This document shows, one piece after another, positions 41,655 to 46,874 of a stretch of 46,874 bases of DNA. Position 1 is the stretch's first letter, and each line of letters starts with the position of its first letter. Both the position numbers and the translations under genes were made by a program. Source of the DNA: an uncultured Prevotellaceae bacterium (GTDB lineage Bacteria > Bacteroidota > Bacteroidia > Bacteroidales > Bacteroidaceae); contig ONLU01000016.1 of assembly GCA_900318795.1 (NCBI GenBank), forward strand, positions 1 through 46,874, written 5' to 3'. Under the pieces are notes generated by a model. It saw nothing but the letters and a program-made list of their open reading frames with translations. It was not told the DNA's origin and did no database searches.

Positions 41655-41979
41655 TGGAAGTTAAAGTTTTCTGGTCGTCTCCAAGCACGAAGATGTCCTC
41701 ATCGTCGGCTTTCATAAAGTAACGTTCACGGGCAATTTTCTCTATTGCCTTAGGATTGCTTTCCAGCTTTTCTATCTGTTCTTTATTTCGTTCGTGCTCG
41801 TCCAAGTATTGCTTTATCTCGTCTTGAAGTTCACTGATTTTCTGCTTGTTCTGGAAGTGATGCCACACGCTGTTCTCGTCTACAAAGCCTATCAGAATCA
41901 CAGCAACCAGCGTCACCAGCGCATATTTCAACGCCTTCACATGATAGATGCGAACCAAGAGCCTTTTCAGTTTTTTCAT
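41638..41979 (-). CDS. FtsB/DivIC-like septum formation initiator
   Basis: A 113-residue protein with one membrane helix (ALVTLVAVILIGFV), a coiled coil (QNKQKISELQDEIKQYLDEH) and a C-terminal conserved segment (KIARERYFMKADDEDIFVLG). This is the FtsB/DivIC pattern, a bitopic scaffold of the divisome. I chose the ATG at 41979; a longer frame runs into the promoter. The -7 box TAACTTTG (42000-42007) and TTTG (42028-42031) are 20 bp apart, an ideal promoter. Confidence 0.87.
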   Translation of the reverse strand: MKKLKRLLVRIYHVKALKYALVTLVAVILIGFVDENSVWHHFQNKQKISELQDEIKQYLDEHERNKEQIEKLESNPKAIEKIARERYFMKADDEDIFVLGDDQKTLTSNETAE

Positions 41980-41999
41980 CTTTTTTCCTTTTTCGGCTA

Positions 42000-42031
42000 C
42001 AAAGTTACGAATAAGTGAGTAGAAAACCAAA
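42000..42031 (-). promoter_or_regulatory. Promoter of the FtsB-like gene
   Basis: On the minus strand TTTG (42028-42031) and TAACTTTG (42000-42007) are 20 bp apart. The divergent dnaX promoter lies about 130 bp away. Confidence 0.8.
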
Positions 42032-42135
42032 TAAAATTTGAGTTTTCTCAAGCGTGAGTAACTTCGACGATAGTCACTGTTACGAAAAGTTGAGAGTAAA
42101 ACAAAATATTTTTTGGCATTTCAATCATTTTTTTG

Positions 42136-42143
42136 TAACTTCG
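42136..42143 (+). promoter_or_regulatory. Variant -7 box TAACTTCG for dnaX
   Basis: TAACTTCG is one base off the TAnnTTTG consensus and lies 19 bp before the ATG at 42163. No second candidate is closer. Confidence 0.45.
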
Positions 42144-42162
42144 CAGCGAAATTAGTTTTACT

Positions 42163-43932
42163 ATGGAAGAATATATTGTTTCAGCGCGAAAATACCGTCC
42201 CACATCCTTCGACACGGTGGTGGGACAGCAGGCACTAACGACCACACTGAAAAACGCGGTGAAGAGCGGAAAACTGGCGCATGCCTACCTTTTCTGCGGA
42301 CCGCGAGGCGTGGGAAAGACAACGTGCGCCCGCATCTTTGCCAAAGCCATCAACTGTCTGACACCTACGGACGAGGGAGAAGCTTGTGGACACTGTGAGA
42401 GCTGTCAGGCGTTCAACGAGCAGCGCTCGTTCAACATCTTTGAACTGGATGCTGCTTCAAACAACTCTGTGGAGCACATCAAAACACTGATGGAACAGAC
42501 ACGCATACCGCCACAAGTGGGCAAGTACAAAGTGTTCATCATCGACGAGGTACACATGTTGTCTACAGCTGCCTTCAACGCTTTCCTGAAGACGCTGGAG
42601 GAGCCGCCCGCACACGTTATCTTCATCCTGGCGACAACGGAGAAGCACAAGATCCTGCCCACCATCCTGAGCCGCTGTCAGATTTACGACTTCGAACGTA
42701 TGACCGTCCGCAACACCATCAACCACCTCAAGTCGGTGGCCGAGCGCGAGGGCATCAGCTACGAGGAAGAGGCTCTGGCGGTGATTGCCGAGAAGGCTGA
42801 CGGTGGCATGCGCGACGCATTGAGCATCTTCGACCAGGCAGCATCGTTCTGTCAAGGTAACATCACGTACCAAAAGGTCATTGAAGACCTGAACGTGCTG
42901 GACGCAGAGAACTACTTTAAAATGATTGACCTGGCTGTCAGCAACAAAGTGGCAGACATCATGGTGCTGCTGAACAATATCATCAACAAGGGCTTTGACG
43001 GCGGATTGCTGATTCAAGGACTGGCCAAGCACGTACGCAATGTGCTGATGGCAAAGGACGAGCAGACATTGTCTCTGCTGGAGGTGAGCGACCAGCAACG
43101 GACACGCTATCAGGAGCAAGCCAAAAAGTGCGAGACACGCATGTTGTACGAAGCACTGCGTCTGATGAACCAATGCGACATCCAGTACCGCCAGTCCAGC
43201 AACAAGCGACTGCTGGTGGAGCTTACACTGATTGAGGTAGCACAGATTACACAGCCCGACGAGGGGCCTGCCAGTGGGCGCAAGCCCAGAAGACTGAAAT
43301 CCCTGTTTAAGCAACTGATACAACAGTCTCAGCCACGTAAAGCAGCCCCACAGGTAGCTGCGGCTGAGCCTGTTGCCTCAACCCAACCTACAGCATCCAT
43401 TCCGACAAGCCGTCCTACAGCAACACCGAAGACGGCAAAACCTCTCATCAAGCCAAAATCCATGAGTAGCATCAGTTTCTCATGGAACAACCTACGCAAG
43501 AAAAATTCCCCACAGACAACAGCCCAAGCAGAAACGACCCAAGGAGAGAATGCAACCTCTGAACAAATTCAGAAGTTCGGCCAGCACGACCTCGAACTGG
43601 AATGGTTGTCTATGTGCAACCGCATGCCTCAACAACTCAGCGGTGTAGCTTCGCGCATGAAAAACATGAGCCCCACCATCACCGAGTTCCCCGCTATAGA
43701 AGTGACGGTGGAGAATCAGCTGGCCCGAGAACAGATAGAAAACATCAAAGGCAAAATCCTGAGCACCTTGAAGCTACACCTTCAGAACAACGACATCACT
43801 CTTTCCATCCGCATTGCCGAACATCAGGAGCAAGAAAAAACGCTCTCACGCCGTGAGCAGTTCGAACTGATGGAAAAAGAAAATCCCTCAGTCAAGAAAC
43901 TGAGGGAACTCCTAAATCTGCAATTAGCTTAA
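42163..43932 (+). CDS. dnaX: DNA polymerase III gamma/tau subunit
   Basis: A 589-residue clamp-loader ATPase. The Walker A motif is GPRGVGKTTCARI, the zinc-finger cysteines are in CLTPTDEGEACGHCESCQ, and the DEVHMLSTAAFNAFLKTLEE segment holds Walker B. Sensor 1 is ATTEKHKILPTILSRC. The C-terminal half is a low-complexity Pro/Thr linker and a tau-like tail. I saw no obvious A-AAA-AAG slippery site for a gamma frameshift. It ends exactly where the stop of convergent asnA begins. A stem (CCCTCAGT / ACTGAGGG, 43885-43906) lies in its last codons. Confidence 0.95.
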   Translation: MEEYIVSARKYRPTSFDTVVGQQALTTTLKNAVKSGKLAHAYLFCGPRGVGKTTCARIFAKAINCLTPTDEGEACGHCESCQAFNEQRSFNIFELDAASNNSVEHIKTLMEQTRIPPQVGKYKVFIIDEVHMLSTAAFNAFLKTLEEPPAHVIFILATTEKHKILPTILSRCQIYDFERMTVRNTINHLKSVAEREGISYEEEALAVIAEKADGGMRDALSIFDQAASFCQGNITYQKVIEDLNVLDAENYFKMIDLAVSNKVADIMVLLNNIINKGFDGGLLIQGLAKHVRNVLMAKDEQTLSLLEVSDQQRTRYQEQAKKCETRMLYEALRLMNQCDIQYRQSSNKRLLVELTLIEVAQITQPDEGPASGRKPRRLKSLFKQLIQQSQPRKAAPQVAAAEPVASTQPTASIPTSRPTATPKTAKPLIKPKSMSSISFSWNNLRKKNSPQTTAQAETTQGENATSEQIQKFGQHDLELEWLSMCNRMPQQLSGVASRMKNMSPTITEFPAIEVTVENQLAREQIENIKGKILSTLKLHLQNNDITLSIRIAEHQEQEKTLSRREQFELMEKENPSVKKLRELLNLQLA

Positions 43933-44970
43933 TCAAATCAGCGACATACCCAGCTTCTTACACTCTGCCCGCATATCGTCAGGCCAAATGCTGGCTTGTA
44001 TCTCACCAATGTGTCCTTTGTGCAACAACACCATGCAGAGTCGGCTCTGACCGATACCACCACCAATGGACAGAGGCAGCTCGCCATTGAGCAACTTCTT
44101 GTGGAAATACAACTGTTCACGTTCCTCTTTGCCCTCTATCTTCAATTGGCGCAACAATGACTCCTTGTCGACACGGATACCCATAGAAGACAGTTCAAAC
44201 GAGCGTCCAAGTACAGGATACCAGATAAGGATGTCACCATTGAGTCCTGCCAACCCATTCTCACCCATCGTTGACCAGTCGTCATAGTCCGGAGCACGTC
44301 CGTCGTGCTTCTCGCCATTCGACAGTTTACCACCAATACCAATAACAAATACTGCTCCATACTTCTCACAAATGGCATCCTCACGCTCCTTAGGCGTCTT
44401 GTCCGGATACATCTGCAACAACTCCTCTGCATGGATAAATTTAATATGCTCAGGCAAGAAAGGCTTAATCTGAGAATATGTCTCACACGTCAGATACTCC
44501 GTACGGCGAATGGCTGCATAGATGCGCTCTACCACATTCTTCAAATAAGCTACAGTACGCTGCTCTTTGGTGACTACAGCCTCCCAGTCCCACTGGTCCA
44601 CATACAGCGAATGCAGGTTGTCCAGTTCCTCGTCAGCACGGATGGCATTCATATCCGTATAAATACCATAGCCTGGCGCTATCTTGTATTCCGCCAGCGA
44701 CAGGCGCTTCCACTTAGCTAGCGAATGTACCACCTCAGCACGCGCATCACCCAAATCCTTGATAGGAAAGGTGACAGCACGCTCCACACCATTGAGGTCG
44801 TCATTGATGCCAAGCCCCTGCAAGACAAACAACGGGGCCGTCACTCGTCGCAGACGCAACTCCGTAGATATATTCTGCTGGAAAAACTCCTTAATCAATT
44901 TGATGCCCTGCTCCGTCTGTTTTGTATCAAGCAAAGCCTCATATCCGATTGGTTTAATCAGTTGACTCAT
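43933..44970 (-). CDS. asnA: Aspartate-ammonia ligase
   Basis: A 345-residue ammonia-dependent asparagine synthetase of the class II tRNA-synthetase fold. Motifs include QNISTELRLRRVTAPLFV, VHSLAKWKRL, the MNAIRADEELDNLHSLYVDQ segment, VDQWDWEAVV, and the C-terminal GGGIGQSRLCMVLL. The length is normal. A leader of about 80 nt precedes the ATG, with a -7 box TACCTTTG at 45053-45060. Confidence 0.96.
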   Translation of the reverse strand: MSQLIKPIGYEALLDTKQTEQGIKLIKEFFQQNISTELRLRRVTAPLFVLQGLGINDDLNGVERAVTFPIKDLGDARAEVVHSLAKWKRLSLAEYKIAPGYGIYTDMNAIRADEELDNLHSLYVDQWDWEAVVTKEQRTVAYLKNVVERIYAAIRRTEYLTCETYSQIKPFLPEHIKFIHAEELLQMYPDKTPKEREDAICEKYGAVFVIGIGGKLSNGEKHDGRAPDYDDWSTMGENGLAGLNGDILIWYPVLGRSFELSSMGIRVDKESLLRQLKIEGKEEREQLYFHKKLLNGELPLSIGGGIGQSRLCMVLLHKGHIGEIQASIWPDDMRAECKKLGMSLI

Positions 44971-45052
44971 GTCTTAATATTTACTATTTGCTAATTTAAA
45001 CTGTATCGCCACGCACCACACCTTTAGGCCTGAGTGTTTACGATTTTGCGTG

Positions 45053-45060
45053 CAAAGGTA
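45053..45060 (-). promoter_or_regulatory. -7 box TACCTTTG for asnA
   Basis: The minus strand reads TACCTTTG, with CTTG about 19 bp upstream. It implies an 80-nt leader containing partially self-complementary sequence (ACACTCAGGCC and GGTGTGGTG), so leader control is possible but unproven. Confidence 0.65.
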
Positions 45061-45210
45061 CTACTTTTATGCTAAACTGCAAGCAAAAAGACACTTTTTT
45101 TTGCAAAACGACAGCATTTTCTTTATTTTCACTAACAATTTGCACAACCCCCAAATCATTAAAAGATTATAATTCTTCATCCTTCATTCTTCATTCTTAA
45201 TTAAAATACG

Positions 45211-45218
45211 TACCTTTG
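45211..45218 (+). promoter_or_regulatory. -7 box TACCTTTG for tRNA-Arg
   Basis: TACCTTTG is followed 20 bp later by the first base of the mature tRNA. Confidence 0.7.
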
Positions 45219-45237
45219 CATCGCTTTTTTGAACAAA

Positions 45238-45311
45238 GGTCCCGTAGCTTAGCTGAATAGAGCGTCAGATTCCGGTTCTGAAGGTCTTGGGTTTGAATCC
45301 CAACGGGATCA
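45238..45311 (+). tRNA. tRNA-Arg (anticodon CCG)
   Basis: A 74-nt cloverleaf. The acceptor stem GGTCCCG pairs with CGGGATC (one G-T pair). The anticodon stem TCAGA/TCTGA encloses the loop TTCCGGT with anticodon CCG, reading CGG codons. The T arm is TTGGG-TTTGAAT-CCCAA. The discriminator base is A, and CCA is not encoded. A second hairpin with AAATATCG/CGATATTT arms follows at 45320-45343. Confidence 0.93.
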
Positions 45312-45353
45312 CACACCGAAAATATCGAGAAACTCCGATATTTCGTATAAGGA

Positions 45354-45386
45354 AATCAGAGTTCCATTTTTGGTTCTAGTCTGATT
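45354..45386 (+). terminator. Hairpin downstream of tRNA-Arg
   Basis: AATCAGA (45354-45360) pairs with TCTGATT (45380-45386); CCA/TGG also pair inside. No U-tract follows, so it may act in 3' processing rather than termination. Confidence 0.35.
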
Positions 45387-45462
45387 GACGCGCATAATAG
45401 AGAGCTTTAGTCAACTTTTAGACTTTACAGACTACTAGTAGTTTTATTTGTATTGTTATAGT

Positions 45463-45762
45463 TCAACACCCTCTTCCGTCGATACTGCAAGCCGCACCCT
45501 CCTCTTGTGGTCTTGGCTCCAGTCCCACGTCCTTCGAATAGAGTGTGACGGTTCCATCTTCCAGTACATAACATGGAATGCCTAAATCATCCACGGCTTT
45601 TGCTTCATCAAAAGCGGGATTCGTGTCACGGAGCTTGATGAACTGCTTCAGGTTCCTGACATGTTTGCCGATGTCAATCACCTCGAAATTCGGATTTCCC
45701 ACCACTTGCTTCTCTACGTACTCGCAATCTGGGCAGGTATGCATTACATACATCTTAATCAT
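45463..45762 (-). CDS. Glutaredoxin-like small protein
   Basis: A 99-residue protein with the CPDC motif in MYVMHTCPDCEYVEKQ, followed by FEVIDIGKHVRNLKQFIKLRD and GIPCYVLEDGTV (cis-Pro equivalent). This is a glutaredoxin/thioredoxin-fold pattern; the partner is unknown. An extra Cys-containing tail (ACSIDGRGC) ends the protein. It has a -7 box (TAATTTTG, 45800-45807, minus) about 37 nt upstream. It is lone, with no reductase beside it. Confidence 0.83.
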   Translation of the reverse strand: MIKMYVMHTCPDCEYVEKQVVGNPNFEVIDIGKHVRNLKQFIKLRDTNPAFDEAKAVDDLGIPCYVLEDGTVTLYSKDVGLEPRPQEEGAACSIDGRGC

Positions 45763-45902
45763 AGTCGTGCTGTTTTTGTTATTACTATATGTTCTGCTAC
45801 AAAATTACGAAAATTACTCCAATTTTTGCTCACCAACTATCAAATGAACGCCTATTTTATGCTAAATTTGCTAAATCAGACATAGTTTTGCTATATTTTG
45901 AC

Positions 45903-45910
45903 TACATTTG
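45903..45910 (+). promoter_or_regulatory. -7 box TACATTTG for the small protein-cupin pair
   Basis: TACATTTG lies 17 bp before the ATG at 45928. No ideal -33 box is at 20 bp. Confidence 0.6.
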
Positions 45911-45927
45911 CAAAACGAATCATTAAA

Positions 45928-46068
45928 ATGGAATACAATATGACACAAGAATATGCAAGGGTTTCAGTAGAAATGCCCGAAAACGAAGAGAAGAAATCCC
46001 TCCATCAGGAGCTGACATACGAGATTAAGAACCCCGACATCAATGATGAATTTACCATCAAGTTCTGA
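45928..46068 (+). CDS. 46-residue acidic protein of unknown function
   Basis: I recognise no family. This short frame encodes a charged, highly acidic peptide (EYARVSVEMPENEEKK near the start, ending DEFTIKF). It has a promoter 17 bp upstream and its stop is 2 bp before the cupin start, so the two are almost certainly one operon. The Glu/Lys spacing suggests a helical or beta segment; no signal peptide or membrane helix is present. Confidence 0.6.
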   Translation: MEYNMTQEYARVSVEMPENEEKKSLHQELTYEIKNPDINDEFTIKF

Positions 46069-46070
46069 TT

Positions 46071-46412
46071 ATGGAAAAGAAAAGCGATACCTACCAGATT
46101 GCCGCCGACATCCAATGGGAATATGCGGGTGACGGCATAGTTCGCCAAATCATGGGCTACGATGAGCACTTGATGATGGTGAAAGTAAAATTCAATCAAG
46201 GAGCCGTTGGCACACTCCATCAGCATCCTCATACTCAAAGTACCTATGTTGCCAGCGGATGCTTTGAGGTGACCATTGATAAGAAGAAGAAAGTTCTAAG
46301 AGCTGGCGATGGCTATTATGTGGCTCCTAACCTGCCGCATGGTTGTGTTTGTCTAGAGGCAGGCGTTCTCATCGACACCTTCACTCCTATGCGTGAGGAT
46401 TTCTTGAAATAA
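46071..46412 (+). CDS. Cupin-domain protein (KdgF-like)
   Basis: A 113-residue cupin. The metal-binding motif is GTLHQHPHTQSTYVASGCFE, then RAGDGYYVAPNLPHGC supplies the second motif. The ending VLIDTFTPMREDFL resembles KdgF, which helps open unsaturated uronates during pectin breakdown, so a sugar-acid role is plausible, but no pectin or uronate genes are in view. Any small-molecule isomerase or sensor role would also fit. It is paired with the 46-residue protein upstream. Confidence 0.83.
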   Translation: MEKKSDTYQIAADIQWEYAGDGIVRQIMGYDEHLMMVKVKFNQGAVGTLHQHPHTQSTYVASGCFEVTIDKKKKVLRAGDGYYVAPNLPHGCVCLEAGVLIDTFTPMREDFLK

Positions 46413-46430
46413 GTAAAGAGCAGATATGGT

Positions 46431-46670
46431 CTAATGGGCCTCACGCCAGTTGGCAGGTCGCGGTGTGTCTTCCGGCACACCCACATCCAAAAGACTCTCG
46501 TAAAAATGCTCAAGCTGGATTTGCCTTTAGGTTTTATCGTCTTTGTCCTTAATGTAGGAACCAATGGCACGAAACACAATCTTATCCTTATATACTTCCT
46601 CAACCAGATAGGATTTGCCAACACGTCTGCGACCATTTTTCTGTCAAACCGCAAAGTAAAAATCAGCCAT
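46431..46670 (-). pseudogene. Decayed AAA-type ATPase fragment
   Basis: Reading one minus-strand frame gives MADFYFAV, a stop, then QKNGRRRVGKSYLVEEVYKD (Walker A of GRRRVGKS-type ATPases), FRAIGSYIKDKDDKT, a stop, then QLEHFYESLLDVGVPEDT followed by a PRPANW-type segment and a final stop. This matches the start of the Bacteroidota ATPase family that has GRRRVGKT and a downstream PRPTNW-like motif (often DUF4143/DUF234 related). Three in-frame stops and the missing C-terminal two-thirds make it a pseudogene. Confidence 0.7.
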
Positions 46671-46703
46671 TTTCGAGATTTTTTTTGAAAACGGCTGATT
46701 TTT
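46658..46703. repeat. 17-bp inverted repeat before the pseudogene
   Basis: AAAAATCAGCCATTTTC (46658-46674) matches the reverse complement of 46687-46703 with one mismatch, around a T-rich loop. It may be a terminator hairpin for the NUDIX gene or a remnant of an element end. Confidence 0.6.
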
Positions 46704-46747
46704 CCAACCTATTATGATTTTGGTGTAGTCCTCTTCTTGCCCATAAC

Positions 46748-46874
46748 TTATTTCGTTTGATTATAAAGAGCAATAGCATCCTGCATGATATCATAATGGT
46801 CAAATGCCAGATGTGGTAAGTCCGACAGTGGCCACCATTCAGCTTTAGCAGCATCATCCTGGCCAGTGACAGCA
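46748..46874 (-). CDS. NUDIX hydrolase, C-terminal part (cut by window end)
   Basis: The last 41 residues of a minus-strand protein: VTGQDDAAKAEWWPLSDLPH and AFDHYDIMQDAIALYN. This matches the C-terminus of ADP-ribose-pyrophosphatase or NrtR-type NUDIX hydrolases, where GQDDAAxAxWxxxxxLPxLAFDH is typical. The catalytic Nudix box lies beyond the window. Confidence 0.8.
   Translation of the reverse strand, partial: AVTGQDDAAKAEWWPLSDLPHLAFDHYDIMQDAIALYNQTK

Noticed and set aside
42163-43932. Programmed frameshift in dnaX
   Set aside because: No A-rich slippery heptamer with a downstream stem was found at the usual place.
1-46874. CRISPR array, prophage or rRNA genes
   Set aside because: No regularly spaced direct repeats with unique spacers, no phage structural genes and no rRNA-like sequence were seen. 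The VirE-like gene alone is not enough to call a mobile element.

Overview
The window looks like chromosomal DNA from a Bacteroidota bacterium, most likely a Prevotella-type member of the Bacteroidales. Many genes are preceded by the Bacteroidota -7 box TAnnTTTG, several with a TTTG -33 box exactly 20 bp upstream, and Shine-Dalgarno sequences are mostly absent. The gene content fits as well: a BspA-like leucine-rich surface protein, a TonB-dependent receptor with surface lipoproteins, a hybrid two-component regulator with an AraC output domain, DUF4369 and DUF6078 proteins, a VirE/BT4734-like protein, TrpB2-type tryptophan synthase and ammonia-dependent asparagine synthetase. Genus and species cannot be fixed from the sequence alone.

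Layout. 1-2.8 kb: BspA-like protein, a family 2 glycosyltransferase and a DUF6078 protein. 2.8-5.4 kb: a palindrome-rich intergenic region and a VirE/PrimPol-like ATPase. 5.4-8.3 kb: a polysaccharide operon (sugar aminotransferase, WecA-like and PglC-like phosphoglycosyl transferases). 8.4-10.8 kb: a Gly/Ser-rich secreted protein, then a phosphatase and a DUF308 protein that share one perfectly symmetric divergent promoter. 10.8-14.7 kb: a four-gene minus-strand cassette (PLP enzyme, cytidylyltransferase-like protein, CDP-alcohol phosphotransferase, flippase-like protein) that looks like a lipid head-group pathway. 14.7-24.3 kb: uridine kinase, secreted EEP-family nuclease, TonB receptor, two OB-fold-like lipoproteins, ribosomal protein L31 and a NUC1-family nuclease lipoprotein, read here as a candidate extracellular nucleic-acid scavenging locus. 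24.3-31.4 kb: glutathione peroxidase, thioredoxin reductase, a sensor-less hybrid regulator, a sodium:solute symporter, trpB and an Hsp20. 31.4-32.1 kb: an intergenic stretch dominated by very large palindromes. 32.1-45 kb: mostly housekeeping genes (mfd, polyprenyl-phosphate mannosyltransferase, plsC, phosphoesterase, a stand-alone MetH reactivation domain, dihydroorotase, an FtsB-like protein, dnaX, asnA). 45-46.9 kb: tRNA-Arg(CCG), a glutaredoxin-like protein, a 46-residue protein paired with a cupin, a decayed ATPase pseudogene and the end of a NUDIX hydrolase cut by the window edge.

How the genes fit together. Two groups go beyond housekeeping. In the first, secreted nucleases, an outer-membrane transporter, surface OB-fold proteins and uridine kinase would together digest, capture, import and salvage extracellular DNA or RNA. 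In the second, an amino-alcohol phosphate would be made, activated with CTP, attached to a lipid and moved across the membrane. Both functional readings are inferences from domain content and gene order. Functions were assigned by reading the translated proteins; no database search was possible.
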